A stretch of DNA of 15,907 nucleotides from Verrucomicrobiota bacterium (GTDB lineage Bacteria > Verrucomicrobiota > Verrucomicrobiia > Chthoniobacterales > UBA10450). Where the stretch lies: assembly GCA_003217965.1 (NCBI GenBank), contig QHNB01000068.1, positions 1-15,907 on the forward strand, given 5' to 3'. Within the stretch, counting starts at the first letter, position 1. The number at the start of each line of letters is the position of its first letter. A program made the position numbers and the translations under genes. Shown here one piece after another: positions 1-7,252 of the stretch. A model generated the notes under the pieces. That model ran no database searches and was not told the origin of the DNA. It saw only the letters and a program-made list of their open reading frames with translations.

Positions 1-30
1 CGAACGGCCGACTTGCTGCATCTCACAGAC

Positions 31-38
31 AAAAGGAG
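31..38 (+). promoter_or_regulatory. Strong Shine-Dalgarno site
   Basis: AAAGGAGA lies 8 bases before the ATG at 47. It is the clearest ribosome binding site in the window; most other genes here have none that I can see. It fixes the start of the small protein at 47. Confidence 0.75.
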
Positions 39-46
39 ACAGAGCT

Positions 47-271
47 ATGAAAGCAATTTCTACCAACCCGGAAACATTCGAATCCACCTATGCGCTTCTT
101 GTGCGATCGGAAGAAAAACAACGCAGCCGATTTGAAACCCTCATCTATGCGCTCTTGATCGTTAGCACCATGCTCGCAGTTTCGCAGGCTGGGCGTCAGG
201 CCGCGATGATGCCGTCCAGCATCGCGCGCGTTTCGATGACCACAACTGCCGCGGCGCAGCACAGTGCCTAA
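47..271 (+). CDS. Small single-helix membrane protein, unknown function
   Basis: This encodes a 74-residue protein that I do not recognise. Residues 1-31 are polar and charged. Residues 32-48 (ETLIYALLIVSTMLAVS) form one hydrophobic segment, so a single-pass membrane protein is likely. The last 25 residues are rich in Ala, Met, Ser and Thr. The strong Shine-Dalgarno sequence 8 bases before the ATG supports translation. The C-terminal tail is outside or inside depending on orientation; the Arg/Lys-rich stretch before the helix (residues 22-28) suggests the N-terminus stays in the cytoplasm. The next gene starts 68 bases downstream behind a repeat-like spacer, so co-transcription is possible but not shown. 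Confidence 0.65.
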   Translation: MKAISTNPETFESTYALLVRSEEKQRSRFETLIYALLIVSTMLAVSQAGRQAAMMPSSIARVSMTTTAAAQHSA

Positions 272-286
272 TCGGCAACTTTCTCT

Positions 287-320
287 AGGCTCCCGGCTCC
301 GAACTCCTAGCTTCTTAATC
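287..320 (+). repeat. Intergenic word repeat, AGCTCC/CCTAGCTTCT family, copy 1
   Basis: The spacer between the small protein and the phosphoesterase consists of degenerate units of the type GGCTCC-GGCTCC-GAACTCC followed by CCTAGCTTCTTAATC. The CCTAGCTTCT word (306-315) recurs at 10049 and 11110, in the same orientation and also just upstream of genes. Here it ends 20 bases before the GTG start at 340. Confidence 0.5.
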
Positions 321-339
321 CTTTCTGCTATGTTTCTAT

Positions 340-1533
340 GTGAGGTTCATCCTCGGGCTGATTGGGATCGTTTTCGCGCTCGATGCCCTCTGGTGGGCGG
401 CATCGGCGTGGATCGTTAGGAACATTGTCGTCCGCGTAGCAGTTGCCATTTTCGCCATTGCGCAAATAGCCGGGCTCGTCTGGCTGTTAACTCAGCGCTT
501 TTCTCACACCGAATCGACCGCTGTGTTCTGCAAGGCGGCCATGGCAATCGTATTCATCTGGCACCTGATCATTCTGCCTCTGTTCCTATTAACAGCAGTT
601 GCGCTGCTGCCGATCATTGCTGTGGCGACTCTCGTCGGAGTCGCTCGACGCCACTACCAGCCCAGTCCAGCTCTGGCCGAGATGAATGGAGGATTGAGTC
701 GGCGGCAATTTCTCGGTCTAGCCATGGCCGCGGCGCCGCCGCTCTTGAATCTTAGCCTGGCCGCAATTGCGATGCGACAGCTCGATCAATTTCGCGTTCG
801 CCGTTTCACTTTGCCCATCGCTGAGCTACCCAATGATCTTCATGGCTTAACCATCATGCAGATCAGCGATATGCATGTAGGCCGATTTACCTCTGGCCGC
901 GTTTTGCGTGAGATCGTCCGGGTCGTGAACGAGCTCCGCGCCGACCTCATTCTACTTACGGGTGACCTAATCAACGATACTCTAGCCGACCTGGCTCACG
1001 CTCTCGATCTCGTTCAATCGATGGAAGCTCGCTTCGGTCTTTATCTGATCGAAGGTAATCACGACCTGATTGATAACGCTGCCGAGTTCGAACGGCGAAT
1101 GAAACGCTCCAGCATTCCATTTCTGCTCGACGAATCAACCATTATAGATATTCGCGGCGCACCGCTCCAGCTACTTGGACTCAGTTGGACTAGGGCGCGG
1201 GAAAATAGGGATGCGGCCATTGCCTTATCCGTGCGCCAGCTTCTTAAGCAGCGACAGCCGGACAGTTTCCCGATCCTTCTCGCGCATCATCCGCATGCTT
1301 TCGATGCTGCGGCGGAGGCGTCTATTCCGCTCACGCTCTCCGGTCATACGCACGGCGGCCAGCTTATGTTGAACGAGCAACACGGCTTCGGCCCGGCGCT
1401 GTTTCGTTATTGGTCTGGCCTTTATACCGTCCGAAGAAGCAAGCTGATCGTATCAAATGGAGTAGGTAATTGGTTTCCCTTGCGGGTGCGGGCGCCGGCG
1501 GAACTTGTCCACCTCACACTTATGCGGGCGTAG
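340..1533 (+). CDS. Membrane-anchored metallophosphoesterase (YkuE/YaeI-like)
   Basis: This is a 397-residue calcineurin-like metallophosphoesterase. The N-terminal 100 residues hold three or four hydrophobic helices. A twin-arginine-like motif, SRRQFLG, follows at residues 120-126, then a hydrophobic stretch to about 145. The catalytic domain shows every family motif: DMH (D177, H179), GDLIND (208-213), GNHD (239-242), the AHHP histidines (316-317) and GHTHGGQ (335-341). Together these bind two metal ions. Relatives such as YkuE are exported or membrane-bound phosphoesterases; YaeI acts on UDP-2,3-diacylglucosamine-like substrates, but the substrate here cannot be told. The start is GTG at 340 (an ATG at 338 is followed at once by a stop), with no clear ribosome site. 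The ankyrin gene begins about 50 bases downstream, so an operon is likely. Confidence 0.88.
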   Translation: MRFILGLIGIVFALDALWWAASAWIVRNIVVRVAVAIFAIAQIAGLVWLLTQRFSHTESTAVFCKAAMAIVFIWHLIILPLFLLTAVALLPIIAVATLVGVARRHYQPSPALAEMNGGLSRRQFLGLAMAAAPPLLNLSLAAIAMRQLDQFRVRRFTLPIAELPNDLHGLTIMQISDMHVGRFTSGRVLREIVRVVNELRADLILLTGDLINDTLADLAHALDLVQSMEARFGLYLIEGNHDLIDNAAEFERRMKRSSIPFLLDESTIIDIRGAPLQLLGLSWTRARENRDAAIALSVRQLLKQRQPDSFPILLAHHPHAFDAAAEASIPLTLSGHTHGGQLMLNEQHGFGPALFRYWSGLYTVRRSKLIVSNGVGNWFPLRVRAPAELVHLTLMRA

Positions 1534-1586
1534 ATTTCGCATTCTAGCCTCGCCCGAATGCATTCGCTTTGGTATTTGGGTTACGA

Positions 1587-2606
1587 ATGAGGCTGGCGCT
1601 GCGCCTTCTGCTTTGGACCGGAGCAGTTGCTCTGACCGGCTACGGAATCCTACTGCTATCGGGTGCGTTCGACGCAGGCACCGATGCGGCAGGACGCGGG
1701 CTCGGTCACGCTTACGGTTTTATCATTGCCCTGATTGGCGGTGCCGCGCTCATCACGTTGTTGCTCGTACGCTTATGGCGCGGCTTTCTCATTATCGGCA
1801 TCATTTTCCTCGCGCTGCCATTCATTCTCATGGTCGTTCTCTCCATCGGGAGAAGCATTGAGGAAACACACAATGCCCGTGAGGTCGAAGACGTGCATTC
1901 CGGTCGCTGGAATTTCCGCGAACAACCCGCGTTGCTGGCCGTGGCGGAAGCCGTTTCCAAAAACGACAGCGACGCTATCCGCGCCGCGGCGAAAAACGTT
2001 CCAGATCTCAATACGCCTGGACGCGATGGGATGACCTTGCTCTGCTTCGCCGTCAATGAAGCGCTGGAGCGGCCGGAGCTGACAACTGCGGTCGAAACCT
2101 TACTCTCAGTCGGTGCGAACCCGAACTATAATAATGGGAGCGCGAACTCCTTCGCCTTGGCGCAATCTGTCAGCGGAGAAGTGCGTCTGTTGCGTGCCAT
2201 GCTAGACGCGGGGGGCGATCCAAATGGGCGCGATGTCAAAGGCCAGCCGATCGTGTTCGACAATTGGTTCATGAATTACTTCGAGGCGCAGCGACCGCAA
2301 CGGTTGCGGCTTCTGCTCGATCGCGGCACGGACGTCAACTCGATAATGCCGTTCAATGACCGGTTTACTCTTCTGCTCTATTGCGCGCACATGGGGAGAT
2401 TCGAAGCACAAGGGTATGTTGACGCGCTCGAGTTACTCAATCGCGGCGCTGATTTCAATTACGTCGCCGAGGATGGAACAACGCTAGCGAAGTTACTGAC
2501 AAAACAACGGCAGGATTTCGCAGGACACGGGGAGCAGCCGCCGCCGGAATTCGAAAAGCTTTGGAGCCGACTCGCCGAACACAATCTTTTACCGAAACAA
2601 CCCTAG
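1587..2606 (+). CDS. Ankyrin-repeat protein with N-terminal membrane helices
   Basis: This is a protein of about 339 residues from the ATG at 1587; an in-frame TTG at 1569 would add six residues. The first 90 residues contain three hydrophobic segments (about 3-26, 43-63 and 66-88). From about residue 105 the sequence has degenerate ankyrin repeats, recognisable by their ends: LLSVGANPNY, MLDAGGDPNGRD, LLDRGTDVNS and LLNRGADFNYVAEDGTTLAKLL. Ankyrin repeats bind protein partners; none is identifiable. The order helices-then-repeats predicts an anchored scaffold, with the ankyrin face on one side of the inner membrane. It sits 53 bases after the phosphoesterase, and the two may be co-expressed. 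No Shine-Dalgarno sequence is visible, so the exact start is uncertain. Confidence 0.8.
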   Translation: MRLALRLLLWTGAVALTGYGILLLSGAFDAGTDAAGRGLGHAYGFIIALIGGAALITLLLVRLWRGFLIIGIIFLALPFILMVVLSIGRSIEETHNAREVEDVHSGRWNFREQPALLAVAEAVSKNDSDAIRAAAKNVPDLNTPGRDGMTLLCFAVNEALERPELTTAVETLLSVGANPNYNNGSANSFALAQSVSGEVRLLRAMLDAGGDPNGRDVKGQPIVFDNWFMNYFEAQRPQRLRLLLDRGTDVNSIMPFNDRFTLLLYCAHMGRFEAQGYVDALELLNRGADFNYVAEDGTTLAKLLTKQRQDFAGHGEQPPPEFEKLWSRLAEHNLLPKQP

Positions 2607-2659
2607 GATATAGTACCTCCAAAACCAGTTTCCGCAGCGACCTGACTCAACTATTAGAG

Positions 2660-2671
2660 AGCCTGTAGGCT
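2660..2671. other. Small hairpin between convergent genes
   Basis: AGCCT-GT-AGGCT is a short perfect inverted repeat in the 159-base gap between the convergent ankyrin and dehydrogenase genes. No T-run follows it, so it is not a standard terminator. The rest of the gap up to 2723 shows nothing I can assign. Confidence 0.25.
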
Positions 2672-2723
2672 ACTTCGCCAACACGAGGCTCGCCGCAATG
2701 ACGCCGGGGTAGAAGGTTGCCGA

Positions 2724-2768
2724 TCTTAACATTGTAATCTTGTAACTATTTAACATTTTAACGAGTCA
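2724..2768. repeat. Degenerate TTAAC/GTAAC word repeat
   Basis: AT-rich units related to TTAACATT, GTAATCTT, GTAACTATT and TTAACATT follow one another and end in TTTTAACGAGTCA (2756-2768). That 13-base word recurs in the same orientation at 9924-9936, there again preceded by TAAC. The repeat runs into the last codon and stop of the dehydrogenase gene on the minus strand. Confidence 0.45.
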
Positions 2769-3813
2769 ACGCGCAGCGAACGCTTCCTTGTTCACCACAT
2801 ACGGCATCTTGGTCGGATCGCCGCCGTAGTTCCCTTCCAACACGTCGATCACTGCCTGGACCGTGCGCCCAGCCATGCCTTTTTCGGGATCGGCCGAGAG
2901 CCGCGTGATACGCGCGCCACTGGCAAAATGATGAAACAGCCGCGTGCGGTCGGCGATTTCGGGATCCAGGAGCGGCGAATCCGGTGGCAGAGGCTCTTTC
3001 TCAAAGACGTCGAGGGCCGCCCCGGCGATGACTTTGTCCTTCAGCGCCTTGGCGAGAGCCTTCTCATCCACGACCGGGCCGCGCGAGCTATTTATTAAGT
3101 ACGCTGTCGGCTTCATCAGCTTGAGCGTTTTCTCGTTAATGAGGTGGTAAGTCGGCTTGTCGGTTTCGCCCTCGCGCAACAAGGGCACGTGAATGCTCAC
3201 GTAATCAGCGCCGCGAAGTGCCTTCTCGAATTCTACGTACTTGATCCAGGTCTTCTCCTGCTGGATTCCCTTGGCGTGGCGCAGGTCCATCAGCTCCTGG
3301 ATGGAGGCGATGTACTCGTCATTGTGATAGGCCGGGTCGTAGCACAGCATGTTCATGTCGAAGCCCGAGCACTTCTTAATCATCGCCAGTCCGATGCGTC
3401 CGGTGCCAATGATGGCGATGGTCTTGCCTGTAACCTCGTCGCCAAGGAAGGGGAGAAACGGGTGCCATGATGGCCACTTCTGCTCCCGCACCAGGCGCTC
3501 GCTCTGCCACATTTTGCGCGCGAGCATGCCCATCATGAAAAACGCGAACTCGGCGGTCGAAGCCGACGGCGATTTGCGCCACGATTTTGAGCGAGCCCTT
3601 CCCGGCTTCGAAGACCTCAGCATCGATCGGATCGCGCAGCGTCGTGATCAACGCGTCGATGCCGCTCTTCACTTTCTCGATGATCAACTTCTTCGGCGGC
3701 GCTTCTGGGCCCGGGAAGACCGCGAACTCGTAGCCGCGCTCGCGCAGACGGTTTTCGGCCGGATCTCCGATGCGGGACGTGGCAAACACACGGAAACGTT
3801 TCTTGTCGGTCAT
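2766..3813 (-). pseudogene. Hydroxypyruvate reductase-like 2-hydroxyacid dehydrogenase, broken by an internal deletion
   Basis: Two overlapping minus-strand reading frames together form one D-2-hydroxyacid dehydrogenase. The N-terminal part (3813 to about 3556) ends with IVAQIAVGFD. The C-terminal part (about 3563 to 2766) resumes at STAEFAFFMMG and carries the NAD-binding GTGRIG loop, an insertion resembling plant peroxisomal hydroxypyruvate reductase, SSRGPVVDE (catalytic Arg), EKEPLP (Glu) and FHHFAS (His). In the family about 24 residues separate these ends, including the NTPGVLT segment. They are missing and the frame changes, so no full enzyme can be made. An intact protein would have about 373 residues and reduce hydroxypyruvate or glyoxylate with NAD(P)H. 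The upstream gene in the same direction is an aminotransferase that is also broken. An assembly error is the main alternative. Confidence 0.8.
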
Positions 3814-3852
3814 GACATTCTCTAAGGAAGGCTGGAAGCAGGAACAGCTAGA

Positions 3853-3911
3853 CAGGATTTACAAAATTAACAGAATCCGAACTCCGCAGTCGGCCATCCG
3901 CATTCCGAGTT
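3853..3911. repeat. Degenerate intergenic word repeat
   Basis: The spacer between the two minus-strand genes consists of imperfect units: GACAGGATTTAC, AAAATTAACAGAATCC, then GAACTCCGCAG, CCATCCGCATTCCGAG. The style matches the other gap-filling repeats here, but these exact words are not repeated elsewhere in the window at significant length. Confidence 0.3.
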
Positions 3912-3914
3912 TGT

Positions 3915-4969
3915 TTACAGGTTCTTCTTCGCCCAGGCGTCGACGCGATCGAGTGCCTTCTCGATGTTCTCGATCGAGTTGGCAACGCTGAAGCGCATAT
4001 AGCCTTCGCCGAAGTCGCCGAAAGCGGTACCGGACAGCGCGGCGACATCAGCTTCGTCCAGCAGCGCATCGGCCAGTTTTTTCGATGGCCATCCGGTCGC
4101 CTCGATGTTGGGGAAGACGTAGAACGCGCCCTTCGGCAAACGGCAGGAGAAACCTTTGATCTTGTTAAGACCGGCGACCATCACGTCGCGCCGTTTCTTG
4201 AACTTAGCGCACATCGCCTCGACTGCGGCCTGCGGCCCGCGAAGCGCTTCGATGCCGGCGATTTGGGTGAAGGTGGCGGTGCAAGAGTTGGAGTTAGTCA
4301 TTAATCGGGCGATGTGCGTTGCCAGGTCGGCGCGCATCACCCCGTAACCCATACGCCAACCCGTCATGGCATAAGTTTTGGAGAATCCGTCGAGCAGGAT
4401 GCAGCGCTCCTTCATGCCCCTCCGGTCGGATTCTGCGGCGAATTTAGGATAACGAGCTTTGTCCGGTCATTGATCAGCCCTGCGAGTTCGTCGACATCGA
4501 GGCGGAAATCCATTTCCTCGCGCAAGCGGATCGGCACCGCTTTCGCGCCGACGTAGTTGATCATCGATTCGTAAATAGGAAATCCGGGATTGGGATAGAT
4601 GACTTCATCCCCTTCCTCAACGAGCGCGAGGATGGTAAAGAAAATGATCGGCTTACCGCCAGGGACGACAACTACTTCTTCGGGTGTTGCGTTTACTTTG
4701 CGTGTTTCACTCACGTATTGAGCGATCGTCTCGCGCAGCTCCGGCAAACCGGCCGAAGGCCCGTAGTGGGTGAACCCCTTGTGCAGCGCATCGCATCCCG
4801 CGTCGACGATGTTATTGGGCGTATCGAAATCGGGTTCCCCGATCTCGAGATGGACGATGTCGCGGCCCTTCGCCTCGAGCGCTCGTGCTTTCACCAACAC
4901 TTCGAAGGCGGTCTCGGTCCCGAGACACGACATGCGCTTGGCTAGGCGAAGTTCGAGAGCCTTATGCAT
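3915..4969 (-). pseudogene. Class I/II aminotransferase (AspC-like fold), broken by an internal deletion
   Basis: The N-terminal frame (4969 to about 4420) shows IGEPDFDTP, THYGPSAGLPELR, VVPGGKPI, YPNPGFPIYES and NSPQNPTGG, typical of PLP-dependent aspartate-type aminotransferases. It then hits a stop at 4412. The C-terminal frame (4415 to 3915) continues with MKERCILLDGFSKTYAMTGWRMGYG, containing the PLP lysine, and PKGAFYVFPNI. Family members have about 44 residues between NPTGG and this point, including the SDEIY segment whose Asp and Tyr hold the cofactor. That block is absent and the frame shifts. I place the start at ATG 4969 because homology begins there and a promoter-like sequence lies just upstream; the 39 extra codons up to 5086 look non-coding. 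The dehydrogenase follows 101 bases downstream, suggesting a transamination-plus-reduction pair. Confidence 0.82.
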
Positions 4970-4984
4970 AACGACGAAAGCAGC

Positions 4985-5012
4985 ACTATAACGCGGTCGT
5001 GTGACTTGTCTT
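4985..5012 (-). promoter_or_regulatory. Possible sigma70-type promoter for the aminotransferase
   Basis: On the minus strand AAGACA (5012-5007) and TATAGT (4990-4985) are 16 bases apart and sit about 15 bases before the ATG at 4969. This would give a very short leader and supports the internal start rather than 5086. It is a consensus match only. Confidence 0.3.
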
Positions 5013-5179
5013 TTTAAAGTCAGATGCGATTCGAGCGACACAGAAAAGGGCGAAGAAGGAAGGAGCGAATGAGCGAAGGCCACCAACGATTTTCAATCCG
5101 CATTCGTTTCTAGTTTTCAGAAATCCGGTCCGCAATTCACAATTCAGTTCCTTTTTCTTCCGGCGAGCTCACTTGCAAT

Positions 5180-5204
5180 AAAGAAGTGACTACTGTGATT
5201 CAGT
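5180..5204 (+). repeat. AAAGAAGTGAC element, copy 1
   Basis: AAAGAAGTGAC followed by TACTGTGATTCAGT resembles 8091-8114 (21 of 25 aligned positions, one gap). It lies in the 400-base gap between the divergent aminotransferase and amidohydrolase genes. The same gap also holds CCGCAATTCACAATTCAG (5130-5147), a two-unit imperfect repeat. Confidence 0.4.
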
Positions 5205-5275
5205 GCCCTCGTTTCTCTCTTGTCTCCGAGGTTCCAGCTTTTGACTCAGAAGGGAGAAATGACGCTTTCAGCCGT

Positions 5276-5292
5276 ATACGTGACTCACGTAT
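5276..5292. promoter_or_regulatory. Palindromic operator-like site ATACGTGA-C-TCACGTAT, copy 1
   Basis: This is a perfect 8+1+8 inverted repeat followed by GCAGG, 83 bases before the ATG at 5375 of the amidohydrolase. A close copy (TATACGTG, two bases, TCACGTA, then GCAGG) lies at 9416-9438 upstream of a minus-strand membrane-protein pair. Size and symmetry fit a site for a dimeric transcription factor; which one is unknown. Confidence 0.5.
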
Positions 5293-5390
5293 GCAGGACT
5301 CAAGGCGTCGGACTAATGGGGGGCGCGGCCAGGGGATGCGCTTCGGGAGATTTCGTTGACTAACTGGTGCGGCAATGAAACCTCAGCCCT

Positions 5391-7070
5391 GTGATCACAC
5401 GAGCAGGCGCCATTTCCGCGGGAGTTGTCGCGTTATCGCCTATGCTCACAATCGCGCAAAGCCGTCCATTTGCCGACGTCATCGTTACGCATGCGAAAAT
5501 ATGGACGGGCGATAAGCGGACGCCGGCTGCCGAGGCCTTGGCAATCATTGGTGACCGCATCGTCGGTTTGGGAAGCGCTGCTGAAATCAACGCCTGGCGC
5601 GATCGATCCACCAAAGTCGTTGACGCCGGCGGTCGGCGTGTGGTTCCCGGGTTCAACGACGCGCACGTTCATTTTGTCGATGGCGGCCGACAGCTCGATA
5701 ATATCGACCTCAGAGACGCCGCGACGCCGCAGGAGTTTTCACAGCGGATCGGGGAATGGGCACGCCACACGGCGCGGGGCGAGTGGATCCTCGGAGGCGA
5801 TTGGGACGATCAACGTTGGAATCCTCCGGCATTGCCGACGAAAGAGTTGATCGACACACTCACGGCGGACACGCCCGTTTTCGTCGGCCGGTACGACGGT
5901 CACATGGCCCTTGCCAATAGCGTTGCGTTGAAGCTCGCCGGAGTGACCGCGGCGACCGAAGATCCGCCGGGAGGCACTGTCGTAAAGGACCGTCAGGGAA
6001 ATCCGACCGGTATTTTAAAAGACGCCGCGATGACATTCGTCACGCGCGTCATTCCACCCATGACGCACGAGCAGCGCATCCACGCCATTACGCGGGCTCT
6101 CGAACATGCCCGCTCGGTCGGCGTCACGAGCGTCCAACACATGAATCCGACTAACGACGACATCGCTGCCTACGCCGAACTAGCCGCCCGGGATGCGCTG
6201 ACCACCCGCATCTACGCAGCGCCGATGGAAACTGATTGGCGCGACCAGGCGAAACTCGGAATCGGACGCGCTTTCGGGTCGCCCATGCTGCGCATCGGTG
6301 CGGTCAAAGGCTTTGCGGATGGCTCTTTAGGCTCGGGCACCGCCTATTTTTTCGAGCCCTACAGTGATGCGCCGGAGAAGCGCGGCCTTCTCTCGGACGA
6401 AATGCAACCGCTCGACGGCATGCGACAACGGCTGATCGGCGCGGATAAGGCGGGGCTGCAGCTGTGCATCCACGCCATCGGCGACGCCGCGATCTCGCAG
6501 GTGCTCGATCTCTTTTCGGATGTCATTCGCGCCAATGGCCTGCGCGATCGCCGGCTGCGGATTGAACATGCACAGCACATGGCGTCCAAGGACTTCGCAC
6601 GTTTTGCCGAGATGAACGTGATCGCGTCGGTGCAGCCGTACCATGCCATCGACGATGGACGATGGGCCGAGCGCCGGATCGGATCAGAACGCGCCAAGAC
6701 GACGTATGCCTTTCGAACCTTTCTCGATCACGGCGTTCATCTCGCGCTTGGTACCGACTGGAGCGTCGCGCCGCTGAATCCGATGCTAACGCTTTACGCG
6801 GCGACGACGCGAGCGACGCTCGATGGCGCACATCCTGATGGCTGGGTGCCCGAGCAGAAAATCTCAATCGAAGAGGCGTTAACGGCCTACACCGCCGGGT
6901 CGGCCTATGCCGAGTTTCAAGAACAGGAGAAGGGAACACTGGCGCGCGGGATGTTGGCTGACCTTGTCGTGTTAAGCGATGACATCCTGGCAATCGCGCC
7001 GGAGCGCATCAAGGATGTGAAGGTTACGCTTACGATGGTCGGCGGCAAGATTGTGTTTACAGGCAAGTGA
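5391..7070 (+). CDS. YtcJ-like amidohydrolase, probably frameshifted in its Tat signal
   Basis: This 559-residue metal-dependent hydrolase of the amidohydrolase superfamily (amidohydrolase_3, YtcJ-like) is full length. Visible motifs are DAHVHF (metal HxH, about residue 90), VKGFADGSLGSGTA with the bridging Lys, CIHAIGDAA, RIEHAQH and LALGTDWSVAP with the metal Asp. Such enzymes cleave amide or ester bonds of unknown natural substrates and are often exported. The open frame begins at GTG 5391 with MITRAGAISAGVVALSPMLTIAQS. In another frame an ATG at 5375 reads into TSRRHF, a twin-arginine motif ending exactly where AGVVALSPML begins. Restoring two bases near 5417 would give SRRHFLAGVVALSPML, a textbook Tat signal. 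The real start is therefore probably 5375, with an indel in the gene or in the sequence. No Shine-Dalgarno sequence is evident. Confidence 0.85.
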   Translation: MITRAGAISAGVVALSPMLTIAQSRPFADVIVTHAKIWTGDKRTPAAEALAIIGDRIVGLGSAAEINAWRDRSTKVVDAGGRRVVPGFNDAHVHFVDGGRQLDNIDLRDAATPQEFSQRIGEWARHTARGEWILGGDWDDQRWNPPALPTKELIDTLTADTPVFVGRYDGHMALANSVALKLAGVTAATEDPPGGTVVKDRQGNPTGILKDAAMTFVTRVIPPMTHEQRIHAITRALEHARSVGVTSVQHMNPTNDDIAAYAELAARDALTTRIYAAPMETDWRDQAKLGIGRAFGSPMLRIGAVKGFADGSLGSGTAYFFEPYSDAPEKRGLLSDEMQPLDGMRQRLIGADKAGLQLCIHAIGDAAISQVLDLFSDVIRANGLRDRRLRIEHAQHMASKDFARFAEMNVIASVQPYHAIDDGRWAERRIGSERAKTTYAFRTFLDHGVHLALGTDWSVAPLNPMLTLYAATTRATLDGAHPDGWVPEQKISIEEALTAYTAGSAYAEFQEQEKGTLARGMLADLVVLSDDILAIAPERIKDVKVTLTMVGGKIVFTGK

Positions 7071-7145
7071 TTGCTCGCTCCGGCAAATTTCAAATGCGGC
7101 TGCATTGGAAACGGCGACTAGCCGGCGAGATGCGGGAGTTGGACG

Positions 7146-7183
7146 TGTCCGATAAGTTTTTTCTGCCAAAAAGTAAGGACTGA
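7146..7183. repeat. TGTCC...GGAC hairpin element
   Basis: TGTCCGATAAG, TTTTTT-CTGCC-AAAAA, GTAAGGACTGACC form nested inverted repeats (GTCC/GGAC outside, T-run/A-run inside). A shorter relative, TGTCCATAA...TTAGGACAGA, occurs at 9355-9374. It could be a remnant of a small palindromic mobile element or a transcript-end structure for the amidohydrolase. Nothing else is assignable in the 182-base gap. Confidence 0.3.
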
Positions 7184-7252
7184 CCTCATTGCGTCTCGAA
7201 ATCACACAACTTTACTGGCTTTAAGGTGTCTAATTAGTGAAAACTCTCTGCA

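Noticed and set aside
1712..2056. 114-codon minus-strand frame inside the ankyrin gene
   Set aside because: Shadow of the coding strand; composition follows the antisense of a GC-rich gene.
4970..5086. N-terminal extension of the aminotransferase to 5086
   Set aside because: These 39 codons show no family similarity and contain a promoter-like sequence; homology begins at the ATG at 4969.
3896..5105. ATCCGCATTC on both sides of the aminotransferase (3896 and 5096)
   Set aside because: A 10-base match is expected many times by chance in a window of this size, so it is not evidence for a mobile unit.
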